The translations under genes were made by a program, and so were the position numbers. A DNA stretch of 17,234 nucleotides from positions 6,432-23,665 of the forward strand of contig JAHDXX010000016.1 in assembly GCA_023384025.1 (NCBI GenBank), given 5' to 3'. The notes below the pieces were generated by a model. That model was not told the DNA's origin, made no database searches, and saw only the letters and a list, made by a program, of their open reading frames with translations. This document shows, in pieces, positions 7,130 to 13,240 of this stretch (position 1 is its first letter; each line of letters begins with the position of its first letter). Origin of the DNA: Sphingomonadaceae bacterium. Its GTDB lineage: Bacteria > Pseudomonadota > Alphaproteobacteria > Sphingomonadales > Sphingomonadaceae.

Positions 7130-7445
7130 ATTCAGCGATGCCGATGGTGATTTCATTTCAGCCCAAGACGAGGTGACTGTTGCGATTCCTGCCGATCCAG
7201 ACGATCCGGAGGACCGGGATGTAACTGTCGCTGTGTTGAAGCGGGCACATATGGGGCGTTTCGTCCGCACGCTGCGGCACCGTCTTGGTCTCAGTCAGGC
7301 CGAATTTGCCGAGCGCTATGGCATTCCTGTGGCCAACATCCGGCAATACGAAATCGGACGGACCATGCCGCCACCCGCAGTGCGATCCTACCTCAAGGTT
7401 ATCTCGGCAGAACCTGATCGGACAGCGCAAGCGCTCGCTGCCTGA
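7092..7445 (+). CDS. XRE-type helix-turn-helix antitoxin partner of BrnT
   Basis: This 117-residue protein has an acidic N-terminal part (1-45, many Asp and Glu) and a C-terminal HTH domain at about 57-105. GLSQAEFAERYGIPVANIRQYEIGR forms helices 2 and 3, followed by the PPPAVRSYLKVI helix. This form is common next to small toxins in alphaproteobacteria. Canonical BrnA is a ribbon-helix-helix protein, so this is a different antitoxin class paired with BrnT. The acidic arm is a plausible toxin-neutralising segment and the HTH should bind the palindrome upstream of the toxin. The ATG at 7092 is supported by a strong ribosome site. The stop lies only 3 nt from the stop of the convergent SDR gene, leaving no room for a terminator between them. 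Confidence 0.85.
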   Translation: MVSDENTKPFPAEFSDADGDFISAQDEVTVAIPADPDDPEDRDVTVAVLKRAHMGRFVRTLRHRLGLSQAEFAERYGIPVANIRQYEIGRTMPPPAVRSYLKVISAEPDRTAQALAA

Positions 7446-7448
7446 CCT

Positions 7449-8216
7449 TCACGCATTCCGCGCCATCAGCCCCCCATCGACCGGTATCACCGCGCCGGTG
7501 ATATAGCTTGCCGCCGGAAGCACCAGTGACAGCGTCATCTGCGCGACTTCCTCGGGCTCGCCGTAGCGCCTGAGCGCGGTGCGGCGCTTGGCGAAAATCT
7601 CCTTGTGCTCGTCTGAGACTTTGTCGGTCATCGCGGTACGGATCGGGCCGGGGCAGATGCAGTTGACCGTGATCCCTTCCGGGCCGAGGTCGACGGCGAG
7701 GCCCCGGGTCAGGCCGGTCACCCCGGTCTTCGCCGCGACATAGGGCGTGTCGCCGGGCGTCGCGCCTAGCCCTTCGGTGCTGGCGATGTTGACGATCCTT
7801 GGCGCATCGCTCTGGCGCAGCCACGGCAGCGCAGCGCGGACCATGCGCTGGTGCGCGGTCAGCATGACGGCCACCGCGCGGTGCCACACGTCCTCGTAGG
7901 CATCGTCATCCAGCGCGCAGAAGCTGGAAACCCCGGCGTTGTTGACCAGAATGTCGATCCTGCCAAAATCGGCGGCGATTTGCGCCACGACGCGCTGGAT
8001 CGCGTCCTTGTCCGCCACATCGAGCGCATAGGCCCGCGCGGTGCCGCCGCATTCCGCCGCGACCGCTTCGCAGGCGGCAAGGTCGAGATCGGTCACCGCG
8101 ACATGCGCGCCTTCGGCTGCGAACAGGCGCGCGGTGGCCCGGCCCATGCCGCTGGCGGCCCCGGTGACTAGGGCGACACGCCCGGCGATGGAGCGGGATC
8201 GGTTGGGCTGGGTCAT
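7449..8216 (-). CDS. SDR-family oxidoreductase
   Basis: The 255-residue protein is a classical short-chain dehydrogenase. The Rossmann motif TGAASGMG lies at 18-25, NNAG at 92-95, the catalytic Ser146, Tyr159 and Lys163 are present, and PG follows at 189-190. Asp43 and Asp45 at the end of beta-2 (VTDLDL) suggest NAD rather than NADP. The C-terminus ends in ITGAVIPVDGGLMA, the usual SDR tail. It resembles the FabG and 3-hydroxyacyl/cyclic alcohol dehydrogenase group, but the substrate cannot be read from sequence. The ATG is preceded by GAGGA about nine bases upstream. It lies downstream of AMP nucleosidase on the same strand, separated by a palindromic repeat, and is convergent with the antitoxin gene. 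Nothing looks broken. Confidence 0.93.
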   Translation of the reverse strand: MTQPNRSRSIAGRVALVTGAASGMGRATARLFAAEGAHVAVTDLDLAACEAVAAECGGTARAYALDVADKDAIQRVVAQIAADFGRIDILVNNAGVSSFCALDDDAYEDVWHRAVAVMLTAHQRMVRAALPWLRQSDAPRIVNIASTEGLGATPGDTPYVAAKTGVTGLTRGLAVDLGPEGITVNCICPGPIRTAMTDKVSDEHKEIFAKRRTALRRYGEPEEVAQMTLSLVLPAASYITGAVIPVDGGLMARNA

Positions 8217-8268
8217 GCGGTGGGTTCCTCTTCGGGAGAAGCTATCGCAGCAGCCTGAATATGGAAAT

Positions 8269-8360
8269 CCCCCTCCCGCTTGCGGGAGGGGTTAGGGGTG
8301 GGTGCGGGGCCACTACCGTAGATTGGCCCACCCCCGACCCCACCCCCAAGCGGGAGGGGA
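8269..8360. repeat. Nested GC-rich palindromic intergenic element
   Basis: CCCCTCCCGC (8270-8279) and GCGGGAGGGG (8282-8291) form a perfect hairpin with a TT loop. The same 13-bp block recurs inverted at the other end: the reverse complement of 8270-8282 is found at 8347-8359. Inside, 8288-8302 pairs imperfectly with 8327-8341. The whole is a roughly 90-bp long hairpin of the kind dispersed between genes in Sphingomonadales and other alphaproteobacteria. It lies between the 3' end of AMP nucleosidase and the SDR gene, so it may also end or process the transcript. Confidence 0.8.
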
Positions 8361-8371
8361 GTAGGGCGGCC

Positions 8372-9811
8372 CTACCGGAACGGCGGCTCATTGAACGCGC
8401 GCAGTTTGCGGCTGTGCAGGCGGGCACCTTCCTCGCGCAGCAGGCGGCAGGCGGTGACGCCGATCTGCAAGTGCGCGGCGATGGCTTCCTCGTAGAACTT
8501 GTTCGCCTGTCCCGGCAGTTTGATCTCGCCGTGGAGTGGTTTGTCGCTGACGCACAGCAAGGTGCCGTAAGGTACCCGGAAGCGATACCCTTGCGCCGCG
8601 ATAGTGGCGCTTTCCATGTCGATCCCCACCGCCCGGCTCAGGCTCAGGCGGCGCGAGGACTGGGTGTAGCGCAGTTCCCAGTTTCGATCGTCGGTGGTGA
8701 CCACGGTGCCGGTGCGCATCCGCTTTTTCAGGTCGCTGCCATGCTCGCCGGAAACTTCCTCCGCCGCCTGCGCCAGCGCCTGCTGGACTTCGGCAATCGC
8801 GGGGAGGGGGATTTCCGGCGGCAGAACCGGGTCGAGCACATGGTCGTCGCGCAGATAGGCGTGGGCGAGGACGTAGTCGCCGATCTTCTGCGTGGGGCGC
8901 AGGCCGCCGCAGTGGCCGATCATCAGCCACGCCTCGGGCCGGAGCACGGCGAGGTGGTCGCAGATCGTCTTGGCGTTGGACGGGCCGACCCCGATATTGA
9001 CCAGGGTGATCCCGCCGCGCCCTTCGCCGACCAGGTGATAGGCCGGCATCTGGTGCCGGCGCCAGGCGGTGTCCGACAGCTGCTCGCGTGCGTTGGCCAT
9101 GCTCTCCGTCAGGTGCAGACCGCCGGCACCGGCCAGCGCGGTATACCCGTTTTTGCCCAGCTGCGCGCCCGCCCAGTCAACGAATTCATCGACATAGCGG
9201 TGGTAGTTGGTGAACAGGATGAAGCGCTGGAAATCTTCCGGCCGGGTACCGGTGTAGTGGGCCAGCCGGGCCAGGCTGAAATCGGTCCGCAGCCCGTCAA
9301 ACAGTGCGAGCGGGATTGTCTCCGCCGCCTGATCGAGTTCGATGCCGTCCGCCAGTTCGTCGCCGATGTCGGCCAGCTCGGTGGCGGGGAAATGGCGGGC
9401 AATCTCGGTCGGGCTGATCCCGGCCAGCTCCGCCCCGGCGTCGCCGTCGAGGACATAGGGGAAGGGGATCTCCTGCCGCGAGACGCGCACGGAGATCTCG
9501 ACCGGGTAATCGCTGCAGATCAGTTGCAGCTGTTCGCGCAGGTAATCGGCGAACAGGGCAGGGCGGGTTACCGTGGTGGCGTAGACGCCCGCTGCGTTGA
9601 GGCGCCCGAACGCACGGCTGCGATCGTCGGGCTGGGCCCCGCCAGCGAAAGTGAGTACCAGCTCGGGATAGGCGTAACTGCCGTCATGGCGCCGCTGTGG
9701 CGGGGGCAGGGTTCCGTCCCGTCCGAAGGCGATCACGTCGCGGCGGAGGTTTTCGACGGAGGCGGTGTGCAGCTCCTGTAGCTGCCTGATTGCGTTCTCT
9801 ACTGTTTCCAT
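8372..9811 (-). CDS. amn: AMP nucleosidase
   Basis: This enzyme hydrolyses AMP to adenine and ribose 5-phosphate in purine turnover. From ATG 9811 the product is 479 residues, close to the 484 of E. coli Amn; a TTG at 9820 could add three residues. The N-terminal half (about 1-170) is the Amn-specific regulatory domain, and the C-terminal half is a nucleoside-phosphorylase fold. Motifs include VNIGVGPSNAKT (near 275), GHCGGLRPTQKIGDYVLA (299-316), GIDMESATIAAQG (396-408) and SDKPLHGEIKLPG (422-434), of which the DMES segment contacts the ribose. No strong ribosome site precedes either start. It is followed by the palindromic element and the SDR gene, and preceded by the rplI terminator, so it is a separate transcription unit. 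Confidence 0.95.
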   Translation of the reverse strand: METVENAIRQLQELHTASVENLRRDVIAFGRDGTLPPPQRRHDGSYAYPELVLTFAGGAQPDDRSRAFGRLNAAGVYATTVTRPALFADYLREQLQLICSDYPVEISVRVSRQEIPFPYVLDGDAGAELAGISPTEIARHFPATELADIGDELADGIELDQAAETIPLALFDGLRTDFSLARLAHYTGTRPEDFQRFILFTNYHRYVDEFVDWAGAQLGKNGYTALAGAGGLHLTESMANAREQLSDTAWRRHQMPAYHLVGEGRGGITLVNIGVGPSNAKTICDHLAVLRPEAWLMIGHCGGLRPTQKIGDYVLAHAYLRDDHVLDPVLPPEIPLPAIAEVQQALAQAAEEVSGEHGSDLKKRMRTGTVVTTDDRNWELRYTQSSRRLSLSRAVGIDMESATIAAQGYRFRVPYGTLLCVSDKPLHGEIKLPGQANKFYEEAIAAHLQIGVTACRLLREEGARLHSRKLRAFNEPPFR

Positions 9812-9854
9812 CGCGAGCAACTAGCGCGGTTTTGTGACAAATCAAGCGGGCATG

Positions 9855-9884
9855 AAAAAGGGCGCGACCGTGATGGCCGCGCCC
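9855..9884 (-). terminator. Intrinsic terminator of the rpsF-rpsR-rplI operon
   Basis: Read on the minus strand, GGGCGCGGCC (9884-9875) pairs with GGTCGCGCCC (9869-9860), allowing one G-U pair, around a short loop, and is followed by five Ts (9859-9855). It starts 35 nt after the rplI stop. Stem, loop and U-run are all in order for a Rho-independent terminator. Confidence 0.85.
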
Positions 9885-9918
9885 TGTTTCCTGCCCGAAG
9901 GCAAATTTGCAGCCGGGA

Positions 9919-10527
9919 TCAGGCTTCGTCGGCGCGATCTTCCAGGAGTTCAGCCGGGATTTCGCCGGGCTCGAGGCTGGTGTCGATGCGGGTCGCTTCG
10001 GCCTGCTCTTCGATTGCAGCCTGCTCGTCTTCGAACATCTGCGCGAGCACGTCGACGCCCTGGCTCTGCAGCTCGGCTTCGTCGTCCGAACGGGCAACGT
10101 TGGCCTTGACGATCACGTGCACTTCCGGGTGCAGCGCGATGGTCACATCGTGCATGCCGATGGTCTTGATCGGCTGGCCGAGGATCACCTGGCGCTTGTC
10201 GATCTGGTGGCCCTGGTCGGCGAGGCCGGTGACGATGTCACGCACGCTGACCGAACCATAGAGCTGGCCGGCGTTCGAAGCAGCGCGGATCAGCACCACT
10301 TCGGCACCCATGACCTTGTCGCCCTGGCCTTCTGCAGCAACGCGACGCTCGGCGTTTTCCTTTTCCAGCCGCTCGCGGTTGGCTTCGAACACCTTCTTGT
10401 TGGCGTCGTTGGCGCGAAGGGCCTTCTTCTGCGGCAGCAGGAAGTTGCGGGCGTAGCCGTCCTTCACGGTGACCACGTCACCGATCGAGCCGAGCTTCTC
10501 GATCCGTTCGAGGAGAATGATATCCAT
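9919..10527 (-). CDS. rplI: Large-subunit ribosomal protein bL9 with long acidic C-terminal tail
   Basis: The first 146 residues are a normal L9: MDIILLERIEKLGSIGDVV, then GYARNFLLPQKKA with the linker helix, and a C-terminal domain ending near ALHPEVHVIVKANV. L9 binds 23S rRNA near the L1 stalk and helps frame maintenance. Total length is 202 residues against about 149 in E. coli; the extra 55 residues from about 147 are rich in Asp and Glu (SDDEAELQSQG, EDEQAAIEEQ, LLEDRADEA). Such tails occur in related alphaproteobacterial L9 proteins, as far as I recall. It is the third gene of the operon, 13 nt after rpsR, with a strong AGGAGGAG ribosome site. The terminator follows 35 nt beyond its stop. 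Confidence 0.97.
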   Translation of the reverse strand: MDIILLERIEKLGSIGDVVTVKDGYARNFLLPQKKALRANDANKKVFEANRERLEKENAERRVAAEGQGDKVMGAEVVLIRAASNAGQLYGSVSVRDIVTGLADQGHQIDKRQVILGQPIKTIGMHDVTIALHPEVHVIVKANVARSDDEAELQSQGVDVLAQMFEDEQAAIEEQAEATRIDTSLEPGEIPAELLEDRADEA

Positions 10528-10540
10528 GGGTCTTCTCCTC

Positions 10541-10765
10541 CTACTTCACGATGTACGGCAGCAGGCCGATCTGGCGAGCGCGCTTGATCGCCTGGGCGAG
10601 TTCACGCTGCTTCTTCGCCGAAACGGCGGTGATGCGGCTGGGGACGATCTTGCCCCGCTCGGACATGAAGCCCTGCAGCAGGCGCACGTCCTTGTAATCG
10701 ATCTTCGGCGCGTCCTTGGCCGCGAACGGGCAGGACTTGCGGCGACGGAAAAACGGGCGGGCCAT
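10541..10765 (-). CDS. rpsR: Small-subunit ribosomal protein bS18
   Basis: This 74-residue basic protein has the S18 signatures RRRKSCPF near the start, IDYKDVRLLQGFMSERGKIVPSRITAVSAKKQRELAQAIKRAR in the middle (given here as landmarks IDYKDV at 22-27, GKIVPSRITA at 38-47 and KKQRELAQAIKRAR at 51-64) and LLPYIVK at the end. S18 forms a heterodimer with S6 on the platform of the 30S subunit. Its ATG shares one base with the rpsF stop (TGATG), so the two partners are translationally coupled and made in equal amount. The order rpsF-rpsR-rplI is the standard one. Confidence 0.98.
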   Translation of the reverse strand: MARPFFRRRKSCPFAAKDAPKIDYKDVRLLQGFMSERGKIVPSRITAVSAKKQRELAQAIKRARQIGLLPYIVK

Positions 10766-11127
10766 CAGAATTCTCCTGTCCGCTCGCGACGCTTCTTGTC
10801 GCGTTCGTTCTTGCGCATCATCACCGACGGGCCGGCTTCATGCTCGTCGACGCGGATCGTGAGATAGCGGATCACGTCTTCGTTGATGCGGGTCTGGCGC
10901 TCGAGTTCGGCGACAACCGAGCCCGGGCCTTCGATGTTCAGCAGCACGAAGTGCGCCTTGCGGTTGCGGTCGATCTTGTAGGCGAGGGACTTGAGGCCCC
11001 AGGTCTCGGTCTTGGTGACCTTGCCGTTGTTCGATTCGACGATTTCGGTGGCCTGGGCCGCCAGCGCATCGACCTGAGCCTGGCTCAGATCCTGACGCGC
11101 GAGAAAGACATGCTCGTACAGAGCCAT
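10765..11127 (-). CDS. rpsF: Small-subunit ribosomal protein bS6
   Basis: I start at ATG 11127 (MALYEHVFLARQDLS), the conserved N-terminus of S6, supported by GAGG a few bases upstream; the upstream open extension is not conserved. The product is 120 residues. Core landmarks are WGLKSLAYKIDRNRKAHF (43-60), ERQTRINEDVIRYLTIRVD (76-94) and a tail of mixed charge. S6 pairs with S18 on the 30S platform. It is the classic target of RimK, whose gene lies about 4 kb away, but the last 16 residues (RKNERDKKRRERTGEF) are strongly basic and end in Phe, unlike the acidic E. coli tail that receives glutamates. It begins the rpsF-rpsR-rplI operon. Confidence 0.97.
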   Translation of the reverse strand: MALYEHVFLARQDLSQAQVDALAAQATEIVESNNGKVTKTETWGLKSLAYKIDRNRKAHFVLLNIEGPGSVVAELERQTRINEDVIRYLTIRVDEHEAGPSVMMRKNERDKKRRERTGEF

Positions 11128-11165
11128 GCGCCTCGTTCCTTTCACTTCCTGCCGATCGCTGGCAT

Positions 11166-11186
11166 GCCCCGCGCGGATCGCGGGGC
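11166..11186 (-). promoter_or_regulatory. Leader hairpin upstream of rpsF, possible S6:S18 autoregulatory site
   Basis: On the minus strand GCCCCGCG and CGCGGGGC form a perfect 8-bp stem with loop ATCCG, 38 nt upstream of the rpsF start. In many bacteria rpsF leaders fold into a structure with a conserved CCG element bound by the S6:S18 complex as feedback control. The loop here contains CCG, but I cannot verify the rest of that motif, so it may simply be a hairpin. Confidence 0.35.
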
Positions 11187-11248
11187 GCCCCTCCGGCTTT
11201 CTTCGAAAATCCCCGCCCGGTGGCATGGCCAAGAGCAAGGAAGCGGCG

Positions 11249-11276
11249 CCCATACAGGGTTTTGCCCGGAATGCAA
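11249..11276 (-). promoter_or_regulatory. Weak candidate promoter of the rpsF operon
   Basis: Minus-strand TTGCAT (11276-11271) and TATGGG (11254-11249) are separated by 16 bp. Both hexamers are only partial matches to sigma-70 consensus, but the position, giving a leader of about 115 nt that includes the hairpin, is sensible. Confidence 0.28.
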
Positions 11277-11300
11277 GGCGAAGACTATGGTGGAGAGGGG

Positions 11301-11317
11301 TTTGCGGGAACCGCAAA
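11301..11317. repeat. Perfect inverted repeat in the divergent rpsF/DUF808 spacer
   Basis: TTTGCGG and CCGCAAA are perfect 7-bp arms around GAA. It lies 52 nt before the DUF808 gene start and about 170 nt upstream of rpsF. It could be an operator for either promoter. Apart from this, the hairpin and the candidate promoter I see nothing in the 241-bp spacer. Confidence 0.45.
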
Positions 11318-11368
11318 ACACCTTAGGCGTCCCTTCAGTCTGGAACTACCAATACGGGAAGCCCCTTC

Positions 11369-12331
11369 ATGCCCACTGGCCTGGTCGCATTGCTTGACGA
11401 TGTTGCGGTGATTGCCCGCGCTGCTGCTGCTTCGCTCGACGATGTCAGCATCGCAGCGGGCAAGGCAGGCACCAAGGCCGCCGGGGTGGTGATCGACGAT
11501 GCGGCGGTCACCCCGTCCTATGTCACCGGCCTCAGCCCGGCGCGCGAGCTGCCGATCATCTGGCAGATTGCCAAGGGCAGCTTCAAGAACAAGCTCATCA
11601 TCCTTCTGCCGGCCGCGCTCTTGTTGAGCGAGTTCCTGCCCTGGGCGATCATCCCGCTCCTCATGCTGGGCGGCGCCTTCCTCTGCTATGAAGGGGCGGA
11701 AAAGGTGATCGAGAAGCTCGGCGGGGAAAAGCACGGCAAGACGCTCGAAGACGTGATCGAGGACCCGGTCGCGTTCGAAAAAGAGCGGATCGGCGGCGCG
11801 ATCCGGACCGACCTGATCCTGTCGGCCGAGATCATGGCCATTGCCCTGTCCGAAGTCGCCGACGAAACACTGGTGACGCGCGGCGCGGTGCTCGCTGTCG
11901 TCGGTATCGCCATTACTGCGATCGTCTACGGTGCGGTCGCGCTGATCGTGAAGATGGACGACGTGGGCCTTCACCTCACCAAGCGCACGTCGAGCGGGGC
12001 ACAGTCGCTGGGGCGCGGGCTGCTCTACGCCATGCCGAAAATCCTGACGGTGCTGTCGGTCGTGGGGACGATCGCCATGCTGTGGGTGGGCGGCGGGATT
12101 GTCCTGCATGGCCTGCACGAGCTGGGCATTCACGGTCCATCCGACATCGCCCATGGAATCCAGCATGCGGTCGAGTCAGCGACCGGCAGCCTTGGCGGCG
12201 TGCTTGGCTGGCTGACCTATGCCATCGTCTCAGGGGTGGTCGGGCTGGTGCTGGGCGCCCTGATTGTTTTCATACTCCACAAGGTGCTGAAGATCGGACA
12301 CGGGGAAGGGCACGCCGAAGGAGCCCACTGA
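11369..12331 (+). CDS. DUF808 (YedI-like) integral membrane protein
   Basis: The 320-residue product begins MPTGLVALLDDVAVIARAAAASLDD, the hallmark N-terminus of the DUF808/YedI family, and continues with KAGTKAAGVVIDDAAVTPSYV and SPARELPIIWQIAKGS, also conserved. Hydrophobic stretches at about 74-106, 148-162, 170-195, 222-248 and 273-305 give several membrane helices, with a soluble, charged segment at 107-145. The tail after 309 is rich in His and Glu (GHGEGHAEGAH), which might bind metal but is not a known motif. Function of the family is unknown. ATG 11369 follows a GGGAAG ribosome site. The stop is 3 nt before the GST gene, so the two are probably co-transcribed. Confidence 0.93.
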   Translation: MPTGLVALLDDVAVIARAAAASLDDVSIAAGKAGTKAAGVVIDDAAVTPSYVTGLSPARELPIIWQIAKGSFKNKLIILLPAALLLSEFLPWAIIPLLMLGGAFLCYEGAEKVIEKLGGEKHGKTLEDVIEDPVAFEKERIGGAIRTDLILSAEIMAIALSEVADETLVTRGAVLAVVGIAITAIVYGAVALIVKMDDVGLHLTKRTSSGAQSLGRGLLYAMPKILTVLSVVGTIAMLWVGGGIVLHGLHELGIHGPSDIAHGIQHAVESATGSLGGVLGWLTYAIVSGVVGLVLGALIVFILHKVLKIGHGEGHAEGAH

Positions 12332-12334
12332 CCC

Positions 12335-12988
12335 ATGTCCGACCTGCCGATCCTCTACACCTGCGCTCGTTCACGCGGATTGCGAGCGACATGGGCAGCG
12401 GAAGAGGCAGGGGTGGAGATTGACCTGCGGGTGCTGCCGTTTCCGCCGCGCTACCTCGCGCCCGAATACTTGGCGCTGAACCCGCTTGGCACCGTGCCGC
12501 TGCTGGTCGATGGCGAGACGCGCATGACGGAAAGCTGTGCCATCGCGCACTACCTCGCTACCCGTGACGGCTACACCGCGTTGTCGGTAGCACCGGGGGA
12601 GCGCGACTACGGAGAATACTGCGACTACACCTACCATGCCGACGCCACGATCACCTTCCCGCAGACGGTCTACATGCGCTTCTGCCTGTTCGAGAAAGAC
12701 AAGGGCTTACAGGAGGCGGGCCACGCCTACGCCAAGTGGTTCCACAAGCGGCTGGTCAAAGTCGAGCAGCGTCTGGAGGGCCGCGAGTTCCTGTGCGCCG
12801 ACCGGTTCACCGTGGCGGACATCTGCGTCGGCTATGCGCTGATCCTGGCGCAGTCGGTCGGGCTTGATGAGGGTGTATCGGACAGCCTCAAGTCCTACCG
12901 CGCACGGTTGCTGGAGCGGCCCGCCCTGCAACGCGCAATGGCGCGAGAGGATGCGGGTTTGAAGGCGCTGGAGAACAAGGCGGGCTGA
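12335..12988 (+). CDS. Glutathione S-transferase family protein
   Basis: This 217-residue cytosolic protein has an N-terminal thioredoxin-fold domain (1-78) and an all-helical C-terminal domain. Glutathione-site landmarks are NPLGTVPLLVDG (49-60, with cis-Pro55) and TESCAIAHYL (65-74, Glu66-Ser67 for the gamma-glutamyl group). The C-terminal FTVADICVGYAL (158-169) is the N-capping box and hydrophobic staple helix of GSTs. The usual catalytic Tyr/Ser/Cys near residue 10 would be Cys10 or Ser13 (YTCARSRG), which suggests a beta- or theta-like class, though this is inference. AAGGAG precedes the start, overlapping the end of the DUF808 gene. The substrate is unknown. Confidence 0.93.
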   Translation: MSDLPILYTCARSRGLRATWAAEEAGVEIDLRVLPFPPRYLAPEYLALNPLGTVPLLVDGETRMTESCAIAHYLATRDGYTALSVAPGERDYGEYCDYTYHADATITFPQTVYMRFCLFEKDKGLQEAGHAYAKWFHKRLVKVEQRLEGREFLCADRFTVADICVGYALILAQSVGLDEGVSDSLKSYRARLLERPALQRAMAREDAGLKALENKAG

Positions 12989-13060
12989 AGGGCGGTTTGC
13001 GGGCAAACGGTGGGCTTCGCCGAATGGCCGTAGGTGGGTTGTTAGGCACCGCTTCATTAG

Positions 13061-13150
13061 CGTCGCCCCGTGCTTGACACGGGGCTTGGCTTTTCTTCCA
13101 GCTACAGCATATGAAGTGAAGCCTAGCCCCGGATCAAGTCCGGGGCGACG
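13061..13150. repeat. 90-bp palindromic repeat element (REP/MITE-like)
   Basis: Ends CGTCGCCCCG (13061-13070) and CGGGGCGACG (13141-13150) are perfect 10-bp inverted repeats. Each end itself folds: CCCCGTG-CTTGA-CACGGGG at 13066-13084 and CCCCGGA-TCAAG-TCCGGGG at 13127-13145. The inner flanks also pair (about 13080-13098 with 13112-13130, three mismatches), so the entire unit is one long imperfect palindrome. The motif CCCCGGACTTGATCCGGGG type is widespread between genes in alphaproteobacteria. It lies in the gene-free 12989-13240 spacer between the convergent GST and acyl-CoA ligase genes, where it may help end transcription. I see no gene in the rest of that spacer. Confidence 0.8.
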
Positions 13151-13240
13151 AAGTGGTGAGGTGAGCGATTAGGGTTCGCTTGGCGAACGACAACTTTGCT
13201 CTCCAATTGACGAAAAGCGCTCGCTGCCTGATCGTTCAGC

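Noticed and set aside
8261..9781. 506-codon plus-strand frame opposite AMP nucleosidase
   Set aside because: It begins in the palindromic repeat, has no recognisable motifs and mirrors the codon pattern of amn.
11128..11316. N-terminal extension of S6 by 63 residues
   Set aside because: S6 proteins start at the MALYEHV-type sequence, which has its own ribosome site; the extension runs through the leader hairpin.
13174..13188. GTTCGC-TTG-GCGAAC hairpin as a terminator
   Set aside because: The 6-bp stem is perfect but no T-run follows on either strand.
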